Below are positions 32,701-47,700 of a DNA stretch of 64,000 nt, piece after piece. A program made the translations under genes and the position numbers. The notes beneath the pieces are model-generated. The model had not been told where the DNA came from. It was given only the letters and a program-made list of their open reading frames with translations, and searched no databases. This DNA is from Chondrosia reniformis (Eukaryota > Porifera > Demospongiae > Chondrillida > Chondrillidae), in the NCBI GenBank assembly GCA_947172415.1, contig OX359190.1, positions 7,564,001 through 7,628,000 of the forward strand, given 5' to 3'. Position 1 is the stretch's first letter. Every line of letters starts with the position of its first letter.

Positions 32701-35700
32701 TGTAAGGCTTTTACCACAACCTATATATAAAAAAAGACAGTTGATAACGACAGGGTTTTATCATTATAAATGACATTAACAAAAGTAAACATTAAAGTTT
32801 CATGGGTATTATACAATATCACAGAGAAATATGACAAATTCAAAGATCATGTACAGATATTAAAACATTACTCGAAATTTACCTGGAGGTCCTTGAATTA
32901 CCAGAAACTTATTTTGCAAGGCTAAATATAATGCTTGGTGTTGGTCTTTACTCAAAGAGAGAAAACATGATCTTGGTGTGTCCCACATCATTTCATGGAA
33001 TGTATAATTATTCTTAAATTGGGTAATATCCCTTCTTCCTACATTATTTTAAAATTAAAAATTACACTATATACGTACATTCAAAATACTATAGTATGTG
33101 CCTAATAAAAATGTACTTTACTGGGTGTATATTTAGTAAAAGGGAGCAAACTGGGTGCATTAATAGCATATTTATGTTAACTGCAAATGTTTACTTCCAA
33201 ATTTTATCAATTAACTAGTGCATACATTCAAAATCTCACTGTTCACAACAAACATAGAGTATGCACGGGAACAGAGCACATGCAAGCAGGCAAAGATGTA
33301 TTTTTTGATAAATGTACACTTTGCCGTACTGCTGATGAAGAACATTTAGCTACTGGTTGTGTTGTGCACACTGCTCTCTTCAAGAAGAAGGTGTCTTTTC
33401 TTTCTGTGATTAGCCGCTTTCTCCTTCTCCTGCTGCTCTACAGAGGCTTTGCCCTTTGTAAGTACTTTTAAACATGTTCTTGTGGATTTATGTACATAAG
33501 CCTAGCTAATGATCATTTGCTATGTATATACGTACGTACATATATATTACTAGAAAATAAGTGTAAATAAGCCTAAATTTGTATATATAGTATACGTAGT
33601 TGTGGTGGATCTCTGGCCTTTAATAAGGCCATTGAATGGTTAGGCATAATGTTTTGTATCAGATAAGTTACAATTTCCCCCAGAAAACGGACTAGCTATA
33701 TGTAACTTACTATTTCTTTGCTGAATTGAATTAAGGTCTTTAAGATTTTCCAATTTCCCTAGTGCTATGGAATTAGCCAGATCTAGAGGATTCCTATTAT
33801 CTTTCTCCATCCTTTTAAGTGATTGATACACTCTCCTATTTTATAGATTAAAAATTTAAAAAAATCTTTTGGTATGTCACTTCTTAGCAAAATACAATAT
33901 TTGACTCACTTTACGGGGAGGTTAAGTGGTATTAATTGAATTTCACAGGTATACTTATTCTTTTTGGAAGATAATAGGTCCTTCATTAGTGGTGATATCC
34001 TAGCATTGTGTTCACCAAGGATCATAAATGAGACCTACGTATGGAATGCATTTACAGAATTATAAGTCAGCATGATCACTATATGAAAGCCTTCTAGCCT
34101 GTGAATTACGTACGTTTGCTGACACTTAAAATTAATTATATAGTAAGGAGTGCTACATATATAGAACGGTAGTGCTGTCTTTGTATTATAATACAATGTA
34201 TGTACATATAAAAATTCCCTATATAAATGTGTAAAAGCAATATCTACTGTATTTGTCTGAATAGAAGCCCCAGCTCCTATTTTGTTCCAGTCATTTTTGA
34301 CCAGCTTCAATTCAAGCTGGGCTTCTATATAATATTGGTGTTGGTATAGATATTCGCAGCACACTCCACAGTCTTCAACTCGACCGGTGTGTCGAATGGA
34401 GTGATTCTGCTGCTATTCAAGAGATTGGCTTCTATTCGAGCCCGGCTTCTATTCAAGACCCATCTTCTATTTTAAAAATAGCCTGGCTGACTCTCTGCCT
34501 CTAAACGAGACCCGGCCTTTATTTGAACCTGGCCTCTATACGGACAAAATTACAGTATGCTGATCGATATTCTTAGTTTAATAGTATACAGCATATGCAC
34601 TATGTACGTATGTATATGAGTCACACAACCTTTTATCAATACACATATACCTTAAGATCTTCATTTACTCTGTAAGGTATGGGATCCTCTGGAAGTAATT
34701 CATCAAGGGAATCTGATTCATCAGAATCAACTCCATCTTCACTTTTGCTCCTTCTTCGAATTGTTTGGACATTCTTCACTACCATGTGAAATACTGCCCT
34801 GGCATAGCCATCAATATCATGAGTTTCTAATAGTTTCTTATACTTTTTGTAAACAGTAGGCTCTTCTCTTTCAGAAACTTGAATTTCATATCTAGCACAA
34901 ATAAGGGTGCCTTTTTCAAAAGGAAAAAATTCTTGTTTTGTTAGTACAAATTCCCTTGGAAGCACTGTTGTAATATCACCAACAGGCTCATATATTTCTT
35001 CCGAAAGACATGCTCTAGGAATTTGGAATTCCTCAAATTCTAGCAAAACATCTGTAAGACATAAAAACTTATTGTCTTTAGAATCAGGTGCTAACTCAGT
35101 TTTTCGAATACTGCTAGCAGCAGCCTCTGATAGCACTACATCTTGCCAAAAGCTATGATACTCTCCTATTAAAGACCATTTGTCTTTTGCCTCTAATGAT
35201 GTAACCCCAGAAGTAAAAGATACCTCTGGATTCAGGTGATGCTGAAGGCATAGTCTAAGATTTGGTGTTAGCTCAACCAACTGTACTTTTGGAGTAAGAA
35301 TGTATCCTGTAGGATCAGCTGTTATCCAGACTGTTACATTAGAGGGTGACTGCAAAAATATCTTGCTTCGCAACATTATTAAAGGTGCCTGCTGAAAGTC
35401 TTTAGGATCTTTTAGTAAGTGCCCATCTTGGCCAAGTTCTGAGGTATACTTTCTAGAGGGTAATTCATCCTGAATTTCAGACCATTTGGAACTAATTGGT
35501 AGCCTAGGCTTATGGCCAGGTCTAGTGGACAAAACATCTGACAGCTGCTTTTCCAAACTAACAGCACCTTCATTTGATTCACTTGTAGAAAAAGCTACAG
35601 CCTGTTTCCAAGTATCTGCAGAGATATTTGTGGTGCTACAAAAATAGGTGATTGGCCATTCCAATTTATGCAATGTATCATGTTCATCTGGTGCAAAGAC

Positions 35701-38700
35701 AGCTACAGACATGTCTTTCTTTCCTGCTTTTACTTTCTGCCCCTTAGCCATGAACTGCATATCAGTAAGAACACGACAAGCACCCCTTATAGAAGTTACC
35801 TTTGCACAATGCCAAAGCTCAGGTGAAACATTTTGTCCAATTTCATAATGCTTAATTTTCTCCACAGGAATATCATAGTACTTCTTAATGGCAAAGCTAA
35901 TTTCAATGGAAGCATTTTCTCCAGATCTTACCAAATAAATCATAGCCTTAGTAGCAACTGAAGACTCCTGCACTTTGCAGGCAAGTTCAACCAATGATAA
36001 ATCTTCTTCATATTTCTTTGATCGTTGATTAGCATTTTTACAGTTGTGGCAGAATTTTTTCAGCCTAAGGGATCTGTCAAGGGCTCCATGTTCAACTTTA
36101 TTGTATATAGTTTTCAAAAGAAATTTCTGAACAAGAATATCAAATACTGATTCAAATGGGCTAGTAAAGGAAGTCAATGTACTTTGAAGCCTATGATGAC
36201 AGGGATGCAATCGTTTAAGTGACTCCAAAATTTTTTTCTCAGAAGCTTCAGTTTCATGCTTGATGTTAGCAAGCTTAACAGTCACATATTCCTCATCAAA
36301 AGATTCCCTATGTAGAATATTAAAAAATGCACCCACTTCAGCAAAGTGCTTAGTTGACAGCAGTGTATTTTTGGCATCCCTAAAATTCTGGTTCCTCAGA
36401 CATTTTAGAAGCTGCTGAAGGATCTGTGTATCTATTAAAAGACCACCCATATTGTCAGTGATATGCTCTGGTTCACAATGTAGCCAAGAAAACTGTGGCA
36501 ACACAGTTAGATTAGGGAACAAGTACTTGACTTTGTTAAGTACTGCCTTTTTAGGGGGACGTTCAATCTTCAATAATACTTGTCTTGGGCTAGACAAAGC
36601 TATCTTTTTAGCAGCCTCTGAGTTAGCAAGCAACAAAAATTCTTGGAAAATCAAAAAAGCTTTCTGATGAACAGTAGTTGTAATTGTAGTTGTATCATAA
36701 ATTTTGTCTTCTACACGCTGTTGTTTTAGGTTTTTAGCCATCAAGTAAAGCTTTCTGAGCATATCAGCAACACTAGTACTGTCTTTGTGCTTTCTTGTAT
36801 TAGAGTTATCTAATATATTTTCTACTTCTATCATGGAAAGTTGCTCTTGGCACTGAAAATTTGATTCCATAAAATTTGTACTCTCAGGTAAGATTTTGTC
36901 ATTTTCTGAAAAGGAAGCAGAAAAGGTTATAACTCTACTATTGCACTTTTTTGAAAATGAAAGTTTTTTCACAACCTCAACTGGCAATACTGGATAATAT
37001 ATCTTTTCATTGGTCAGTGTTTTAGAGGAAATAACTCTAAAGCTTGTCCAAAGGTCAAATTTATCAAGGTCCTCTGAGCAAGTAATGGCTGATGCTGCAT
37101 TGGTTATATGAATTTGGACTCTATTGAAACCATCTTTCTTGGTTAATGAAAAGCCACAGCTAGAATATCCTTCCTTAGATCTAATGGCAATGCCACTGGT
37201 CTGAAAGCTTTTGGGAGCTGGATCAACATGCACCATATCAAAGGCAGCTTCTTTATTAGGTACCATGTACTGTATGTTTAAAATGTATCTAGCACGTTTT
37301 AAGGAAGTTCCTCTGGGTAATATCCCAACAACAGCGCCAACTGGAAAATTCTCTTCTCTAGGCCAATAAAATGGTTTAACCACAAACAAGAGGTCTTTAG
37401 CAAATTCTAGGAGGAGGGTGTTAATAATTTTTGGAACTTGGTTACTTCCAAGAGAGTTGATGTCAAAACAAACCACATCTTTCCGTGGCTTTTGGAGATA
37501 TTTTTTTAAATTATCAGGATTGCTTTGCATACCTCCTCCACCCCTATTTTCAAGCAAGTACTCTGCTATATGTGGTAAATTAACTATTCTTGGACTTTTA
37601 CCATCAACTGGTATCAACCAATTTCCGTTCTTTATATCTGCCGTACATATCTGTGGAAGCAATTCTCCCTGATTCTCTACATCAGAGACATAGAACCTCC
37701 TTCCTAATTTGCTTGAAGTTCTCTCAGCAACTTTTACTAATGCGCCATCAAAGGCTCCCCTTCTATTAGAAACTCCATAGATATCATACGTATTTTGAAT
37801 AAATACTCTTTTAGGGCCTTTATTTTCACACCTTTTGGCCTCAACTGGAAAGGCAAGACAATGATTTAGTGCTACCTGCTCTAGGTAGCATAAGAAACCA
37901 TCTTGAGAGTCTTCTTTTCGCTCTGATTCACCTTTGGGGATGGGTGAACTGACAGACCAGCCCCTATCATTACCTAGTTCATCCAGTCCTAGCTTAATGT
38001 TTTTGTCCTTCAAAGCCTCATTATAACCAGCCAGTATGCTATCTTCATCATCAATCACTTTGAAATTGTCCCGATGTTGTATCAGTTTTTCTTTCAGGTC
38101 AATTGTATCAAATATATCTTCTTCCAATTTTAATGTTATTTCCCTGAGCTTATCAGAATTACGTTTCTTGTTCACTGGGTCTGCAAGGACAACTGACTTA
38201 GTTTCCCAACAACGATGCAAGTATGCAAGCCAGCACCGTTTAAGCTGATTTCCTTCAATTTTTCTCTTTTCAATTTCCATTAACCTAAAAGGGTTCCCAA
38301 CTGCAACAATCAAGCTAGATGATCTTGTAATAACTGTGTCAAACACTGCTGGATCACATAAACTTTTTGTTACATCAATTTCTTGAAAATTCTTATCAAC
38401 TGGTCCACTTGTACAAATAAATATTGCTTTGTATTCACGTCCTAGAAAAATGATTTATGGTACACATGATTTATGGTACACATGATTTATGGTACGGTGC
38501 CTAAGATTGATCTAAAAACATACACATATGCAAACTTAAGTACTCATTGTAGAATGTAAAACAAATAATCCTTTGATGAAGATGATAAAGACACATTTTA
38601 ACTTCTCTTACTTTATTGGCACAAGGCCATACATTTCAAAGAGCTATAAAACTCTGTAACAATAATTCAAAATGGTTTAAATTTAAAGTCGGATTTATGG

Positions 38701-41700
38701 AGTGCATCGTTAACCTACAAGATTAAAGAGTGCTTGTAAGCACTTGTGGTGTATATACAGTACATAAAATTAGTAGTGTTAATTATTAATCCCTTACACT
38801 AACACAAGTTCTTTTTCCTACTTAGTGGCTGTGGTAGTAGGTTGTACACTAGCCCAGGGCTGATCTAAAGGCCATGTACAATAAATAATGTGGCAAGAAT
38901 CACAGAGCAGAAAGACAGGAGTGGTGTATAAGATCACCTGTAATGTTTATCTATAGAAGTTTATGTGGGAGAGAGACTGAGAGGACATTGAACCAGCATA
39001 GGAAGCCCATGCAACCACAGTATATATTAACTTGGAAGGTACTACAGAAGAGAAACATGGTTCTGAAAGTGAAGAACTTTGACATCCAGAATGGAAAGAC
39101 ATGAACCCTCTCCCCCATGGTCTGGAACTCCTTCCTAAAGCCACTTTACTTATAGCCACAAAACCTATAACATTATTTGTTACCCACTATCATTCAACTA
39201 CACAATAATATTTATCACCTCATTTAAGCAATCATACATTGTCCATCTTTGCTGTATATGGTCTGTCTCACATGTATTAAAGACATATATGAGGTGGAAC
39301 ATCCTACAATTGATTTTTGACTGATTCTTTATGTGATCAGTGTTGATTGATTTTCGTATAAATTAACTCAATACTAACCTACCTTTATGTACATGTGCAT
39401 ACATGTATAAACACAAAACAAAAGTGACATTACATAGTCAATAAAACTTTTAAATTTGAAAGTGAGTCTAAATTATATATACATATATGCATGTCAACAT
39501 ATGTACACACCTTGGATATCGTAGGCTGGAACAATTGTTACATTCTTTAACTCTGGAAACCTTTTAAATACTAATTGCTGCCACATTTTTTTCTAAAATG
39601 TCAGGAGGTATGTATGTACTTATTATTCAAGATATACGTACGTACATGTACTAAAATTTAGTACTTTTCTAAATTAAATAGTAACTTTAAAATTAAATAG
39701 TTAATAATCCCATAAACCCATCAATATATATGTACTATACAAATTGTAATTACAAACTCACCTGAAGCTTAGTTGGAAATATTACACATAAAGAACTATC
39801 ATTATGCCTGCCCCACTCAATTGTTGGCCACTGATTTCGACAAAATTTAACTAGCTGTATCACAATGTGAAGTTCTTTCCAGGCCTCCATCATAAATATT
39901 TTATCTGCATGCCAAGAGCACACTGGAACTTCATCCAAAGAGGAGGCAATAAAATGAAGTGGCTGTTTCAAAGTTGGATGAAGTAAAGCTTTTGATTTAG
40001 CCTGTAGAAAAAAAGAAATGATAGTATGTATATACACATTATATAATTAATACATGCACAATTATAAACGTATACATTCATATATGTTAAGATACAAGTG
40101 CATACTGGATACTGCAAGAATATGTAATAATTATATATATACTCTGCCCCTAGGCTTTTCAGCGTTTACTGAGTTATCAGCGGATATCGCATTGTATAAC
40201 TATAATAAGAGGCCAAAGTGCCTCTTGTTATAGTTATACAACGGATGTGGAATATAATTTGCCTTGGTTGCCCCAGCAACGGAGTGTATGACTATAATTG
40301 TATAACCAAAATGATAATTGCCTACCAATGAGGACATGTTACATGTGCTAGAGAATGTCAGAATGCACACTCAACTCGAAGATACATAAGTCACATACGT
40401 AGCTCTACGTACATATACGTATATATGACATTTCTGCTTTGGCATGATGGACTATTCCACTGATGTAAATCTATGTGTTTTGACTTACAAAATGATTGCC
40501 CATTGCCATACATGTCTATATATATAATATGCACACTATAGGGTTTATTTGTTCACTAGGTTAAGTATGAAACATTCACCTCTAGAGTATTGTCATAGAA
40601 AAGACTGCTAGGAAGTCTCAGTACTCCAGGATGTGACCTATAATTAGTGAGCAATACTGCTTTAGCACTCTCAAAAGACTTCTTTCCCTTATATGTCTCC
40701 ATGAGACGTTCCAGAAGGGAAATTGACAAGCCCATTTTTCTGGGAGTATCACCAAGTACTGTTGTCCTAGGACCAACCTAACAGAAACATATAAATGTAA
40801 AGTCAGTAACTATCTGTTAATTAGATTATGGTATGCACAGTAAACTATATGTATGTACGTATAAGCTTCCTGACATGCATATAATGATCTTTCAACAAAT
40901 AATGTATATCCATCCGTTTAACACATGTATATAAGCTGTACTAAACCACTAAAATAAATGACCTGATATATATATATATACCAAACTTCTTGATCAGTGT
41001 AGTTAAGAAACACTAATTGGGTCATTGGGCAATCGTCTATGATACAATAATAGTATCTAATGCAAAACAATTCCAATTTTATTCATTCTAAAATATAGTC
41101 CAATTACGTACTTGAAAATCATGCATTTTCTAAAAAGGAAATTTAAAGTGGATCTGTTTGTTTTTACTTACAGATTAGCTGTCATACCTGCATATGATCC
41201 CCAGCAATTACAAACTTTGTTTCTTCAGCAGCTAATAAGAAGGCAGCTACATTTTCTGGTTCACGTGTTTGAGCCCCTTCATCAATCAAAACATATTTAA
41301 AATGACCAGGCTGCATAGCAACAGTGGTAGCCAATTTAAGAAAGGTTAAAAATGTAGTTATCATCAAACGACATTTATTCAAACTTTCTGTCCCAATCTG
41401 AAAATCATTGACAAATGCCTCAAATTTTCTCTTATGGCTTGTAATTATATTAAAACTTGAAATTAATCTAATTATAGCATCTTCTTTCAAACCAAACAGT
41501 TTATTCTCCTCGAGCCTCTGAATGTATTCATCTGCTGTTTGCCTGTGGTGTGTAATAATCAAAACACGAGCTTTCTGATAAAACTGTAATATATGATAAG
41601 CAGCAGAGGCAAGCAATCTGGTTTTTCCTGTCCCAAAAGGACCAGTAATTAGAAAGGGTAAGGTGCATGGATTTGAGAATAGCTTTTCTAATGCTGGAAG

Positions 41701-44700
41701 TTGATATTCTTCATCAGGTTTTAGATTATCTGGAAATTGTTTTTGGTTCAATCGAATATTACCACGTTTTACACTAGCCTCTTTCTCACCAGGCAACAGT
41801 TTCTTAAGAGCTATTTCAGGTAGTTTTTCAATTGACTTCCGAAGACTCTGAAAATATGAAATTTTCAAGATAAATTTTGCTTTTACCGTAAGTGTCTGCT
41901 GCAATGACTTCGACACAGCATACCACCTATTAAACCCAATGAGGACCTTTGTAGTTTCTTTGTCTCCATGTGGTACAGGCATTGAAAATATGTTACCCCG
42001 ACAAGTTCCAAGTTTTTCAAATTCCAAAATTACTGCAGAAGCAGCTTGCCTTACAAAGTCTCCAGCTGCTGGTTGCATTTCTAAATATCCAAACCAGTCA
42101 TGGTTACTAGGTTTATTTTCATATTCATACTTGGTGAACTTGTAGCTCTTGTTATTTCTAAGCAATACAGACAACAGTAAATGTAACAGAAAGCATGTAA
42201 TAGTACATAGTCAATTTAAATAATCAAATAAAATCTATGAAAGATAAATTACTTTGTTAGCCTACTGCAATGTTCTTCTTCTTCTAAATCAATCATTTTA
42301 AGAAACATTTCCCTATAATTTTCCCTAGTTAAGGTGACTTTGGGTATATTGCTTTCTTTTATCTCTTTCTGTGAAATTAAAAGTGAAAGTAACGAATCAT
42401 GATCATATACGTATATGTACGTACCTGCATGTACTCTATATGTTTCAATAGAAAATTTACATGCATTACCTTGTATGAGAGCCTACTGTCCTTGTATGAT
42501 AAAACTGCTTTAGTTTTTCTTAACAGTGCAACCTAAGAATAGAATTATCAGATTTGACATTCAGAAACAAGATTACATTTATTGTTGTCCTTCATATCAT
42601 TGAATGAAAATGATGAATGATGATGTGATGAAAATCTAATATACATGAGGCAAGTCATATACATACGTATGTACGTACGTACATACGTATGTACATGCAT
42701 GTATACTGTAAGTCTTAGAAAGCCATTTTGATGAGACTTTAGTCTCCCAACGAAGAAAATACTTTATTCAATTGGTTAATTAATGAGGCATAACACATAG
42801 CCTTTACTAGCCATTGTGCAATAAAGTATATTCTGTTATTAATAAAATTGTGGGCTATATACGTATATTTACTACTTAACACCTCTTAATGTTAACATTG
42901 ACATGAAGCATTCTTACTGGTTTACAATTTGCAGAGAGCATTCCACTTCTAATCCACAAGTCCCAAAGTTCCTCTTCTTCCTTTGAATGGGGAGAAGTAC
43001 AGAAGGATGCTGAGGTACAGTCCAGAACAGAGTGCATTGCCATCACTTGTGTATCTTCAGCTTTAGGTATCCTGATTGTTACCAAATCCTTATTTATATA
43101 ATCAATACAAACAATTTTCTCAAGAAAATGATTTCCCTCGAGGCACCTCTTCTTGAAGAGCTCTTTCAAACCTATCCATCTGCAATCAATGCAATAGGGT
43201 CGAATCTCCTCCCTATACTTCCCTATGTAAAAATGTGTACAATTCTTCATGTAAATCATTATCAGGAATATTTCTTGTAAAATAGGACCAAATTATGATG
43301 CATATAATACATATAGGGGCCAGATCTCATCTAGAGGTTGGTATACGTACATACATTTATAGTCATCGTCCTTATTATTTTCTTTGACTTCAGAGAGGGG
43401 CTGCCTATAGCAGCCCTTAAACAAATTACATATATGTACGTATGTACAACTAAGATTTACTGTGGTTAAGGGGGTTAATTAGCTGATTTAGTGAAGGTAT
43501 ATGATATGATAAAATATGGAAAATCACTGGAATTAGTATTATACCAAACCTATTTATCAATACACGTATGCCTTTGCACAGGCATTGTGTAATTAATATA
43601 TCTAACTCTCTTTTTTCATTGTGGGCACTCATAGGACCGTAACCTCCACCTTCACTTGTTATAAAACCGCAATTATTTCACTTGTTGCGGATTATGAAGC
43701 TCGCTAAAAGTGTACCACACTTGTGAGCCCTTCCTACAGCTCTTCATTGATTTTTACCGTTTTGAATGACTGGTAGCCACATCAATAAGGACTTTGGTAT
43801 CCCACACAAGATTAAACCTTGTTTGCTTCAATGGTAATAGAATTCTAGTCATATTATAAGATTTAATACACTTATTTGGCTGAAATATTAATGATATGGA
43901 GTAGTTGTTGGGATCACATTTAGTTAATTGATGATTATTGAGCTGTAGCAACAGGAATATTCTTTAAAATTGAAAGTTTCGACCCTAAGGTCTTCATCAG
44001 CAATAAAAAATAACTTATTTGACTATACAGGAATTTCAATTTTGCAATAAATACAGTGGTGATTAAAGATACGTAGCCATAGTATGTGCAGATATCTGAT
44101 TAATTTTGAAAAAATATACGTACGTACGTAAGTACACATTAACTTACCTGACCAAAAGTGATATTCAACAAGTGTATGTGGAAAATTACACAAGGAACCA
44201 TCAGGACAGTTAGGATGGACACAGAGTGTTGATAGCATTTGCACAGCTGGCTTCATTCTTGCAGGAAAATAAGCATTATTCCACTTTATGACCTTCAAGT
44301 AAACAGTATCCAGTGATCAGATAAGGTGTAATATGCAAAACTAGCTACCAAAATCTTTATTTATACCTATGAAGCAGTCACCCATGGGAGCTAGGATAAC
44401 AGTAGTTGTCACTGCTAAACTTAGCAATAACAGACTGTTTTCCTTGTAAGCCAATGATTTTGTTAATTTTTGTGGTCCTTAGGTGGACAAGTGTTGTTAA
44501 ATGCCATGGTGACTGCCTCCAAAATTTAAAGATTAATTGATTGAGTTTTGAGGCTAGCAAACTAAATCTTTACCAATCTTAAGGACAAGAAAGATGCTAA
44601 ATATATGAGAACAGGCAGTTTTGATCCTATATCTACTACTAAATACTAATGCAATTAATTAGGTATACTGTACATGTATGTTAATGACAAATGTATCAAA

Positions 44701-47700
44701 GTAAAGCCATTAATTTTGCAAGAAAAAAGGGGACTTAAATCCAGAGTCCACTGAATTTTTCATTTTAGTACAAGTCATAGGATCAGTTAGTAGTTCTGGG
44801 CTTTTAGTACATGAAAATGTCATGGCCATGTTGCAATATATAGTAACAGGTTATACACTTGCATTTTATTAACTAGTTCTTATGTGTATGCTCTTACCAC
44901 TCCACTTAAGTGTTTTCCATTGCTGCACCTTTCATTATTATTCCACAAATAATTCATGGATAGTTTCTGGAAGCATTGTGAACAAACTATACCCAAATTT
45001 TCTAAAAATAAAAATAAAAATCCATGTGAAAGGTACAATTGCAGCTCTATATATGTAGATTCTACTAACCAATATCAAAAGAATCGTCCAAATCCTTTCC
45101 AGGAACATCAGCATCATTATATATAAAACTATCGGGATCACTTGGAAAGTTCAATTCAATTTCATCTACATCTGGCTCTTGAAGTTGAAGTTGCATATTG
45201 GAATAACTCTGATCAAAATCCATTATCTCACTGATTGAATCAGTTTCAGGGAATGCAGTATCTGAGAGCGCAAGATTTTCATCATCCTAAATATTCATAA
45301 AATATACATTTGTGTATGTGTATGTATACTTATGTACCAGTACATTGCCAAAATTAGATTATTAAAGAAACAGAATTAACAGTAATTAATCCTGCTAGAG
45401 CATAAAAGGAAGGAGCAAGTGAATGATCAAGATAGTGCAGACATTATTTTTATAACATTAACAGCTTGACTAACCATAATTTATATCTACAGTGGTTTCC
45501 TACAGTCTGTACGCATAGGCAAATCAATTAATGGATATCCTTTTTAAAATGAATGAAGTTGTGTCTATGGTTTATTTACTATATACAGTAGTTTAAATGA
45601 GTAATATATTCAATGTAAACATATACGTATGCGTGTGTGTTTGTTTGTAGAAAATTATTATAATATATGTATGCATACCATGTGAATGCATGTGCATGTA
45701 TTCATATACATATTAAAGTATTGAATGACAGTTGACATAAAATGTTACTGTAACTATAGTACATAGACATAGATCCTAGCTTATTTATTCATCAAGACAG
45801 ACAATTTACCATTTTCTGAAATCCTGAATTTGAACATATCGCCAATGTAGGTGTTACCTCTGGTAAAGGCATCTCCTGAGTTGTTAAAATTGAATGGGCC
45901 TCTGGCAGAGCAGATAAAAATGGGCTAACTATTTGTGAAGTTATAGAGAATGGTGTACCCATTTCAGGAGCAGTAAACAGTGGAGGTTCAATTTCTGGAA
46001 CTGAAAGTGGAGCACTAATGGGTAATGTTGGTGTTCCATTGATTGTGTTAGCAACTGACATTGAGGTAACCCTTGCAGCAGGTGACAGGGTGGTAACCCT
46101 TGCCGTAGCAGGTGACAGGGTGGTAACCCTTGCCGTAGCAGGTGACAGGGTGGTAACCCTTGCCGTAGCAGGTGACAGGGTGGTAACCCTTGCCGTAGCA
46201 GGTGACAGGGTGGTAACCCTTGCCGGAACAGATGACAGGGTGGTAACCCTTGCCGTAGCAGGTGACAGGGTGGTAACCCTTGCCGTAGCAGGTGACAGGG
46301 TGGTAACCCTTGCCGTAGCAGGTGACAGGGTGGTAACCCTTGCCGTAGCAGGTGACAGGGTGGTAACCCTTGCCGTAGCAGGTGACAGGGTGGTAACCCT
46401 TGCCGTAGCAGGTGACAGGGTGGTAACCCTTGCCGTAGCAGGTGACAGGGTGGTAACCCTTGCCGTAGCAGGTGACAGGGTGGTAACCCTTGCCGTAGCA
46501 GGTGACAGGGTGGTAATCCTTGCCGTAGCAGGTGACAGGGTGGTAATCCTTGCCGTAGCAGGTGACAGGGTGGTAACCCTTGCCGTAGCAGGTGACAGGG
46601 TGGTAACCCTTGCCGTAGCAGGTGACAGGGTGGTAACCCTTGCTGGAGCAGGTGACAGTGCCATTTTTGGAATAGCTGAGATTTCCATAACCTGTAATTT
46701 AAGGTTGATAAAACCGGGATAGTCATTACATAAGACACTTCAATGTTAACAATGCTTACCTGACTACTTTCTAATTCAATTTTTTTGTTACGAGGCACTT
46801 CTATAAATATCACAAACAGGTTTATATATCAAATCTTTAAGTATGTTGCATGTCTACATGCATACATCTTCACCAAAAATGTGTTCAAATTTGGTAAACT
46901 TAACACATTACATTTATAGTAAGAGTTACAATTGATAAGACTACTTATACAATGTAATATTTCCATGTTTCATATAAGTTCTATGTGAGCAGGTTATCAG
47001 CACATTACAAGTTATGTATCTACACTGCTCAAAGAAGGATGACTATCCAGCCATCACGTAAATCCTCCCCCACAGACCAAATGGTCACAGAAAGTCTAGG
47101 GCAACCAAACCTAGCCTAGCCTAGTTAGTCCATAAGGGAGAAAACAGCCTGAGGAAAAGTGGACTTCTGCGGGATTTCCATGCTGCCTGGTTCCTCACCT
47201 AATGGCTTTCCAACTTTAAAAAATGGATCAGCAGATTCTTTTTTCCAAAGAGAATATGTGCTATTTTCATAATCCTGCATGTCATTTAACATGAAGTCAT
47301 GAATTTACATATATCAGTCCCCTATACTCTAAAATGTACATAGCACCTTAATATATTAAATATTTCTACACACACTTCAACACCTTACTTCTAGCAGTCC
47401 AGGATCAACTAATGAAATCAGTTGCTTGCTAGGAGCCTGCAGGAAAAGATCACAGACTAAGGATTGTTAAGTGTTACATTAAACTCTATTAATATAACAA
47501 TTGCAATCAATTTGAAAGTTAAAGAATTAAGAATATATATACATATTCAAAAGGAGTTCAAAAGGTTAGTTATTATGATAGAAATCAAACTAACCTTGAA
47601 ACACAAAAGACGATTTTGTTCTTGCAAGGAGTTACGAATAAAAGCTTTAATGGAGTCTCCTTGAAGTGAAAGTTTAAAGTAATCATCTATTTGAATACTT

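Noticed and set aside
46066..46650. CRISPR-like array
   Set aside because: The units are contiguous 30-bp repeats with no unique spacers and lie inside a eukaryotic exon.
46018..46722. Long open frames on the plus strand and in a second minus-strand frame across the minisatellite
   Set aside because: They exist only because the 30-bp unit is a multiple of three without stops. Only the minus-strand frame with VMEISAIPKM joins the neighbouring helicase exons in phase.
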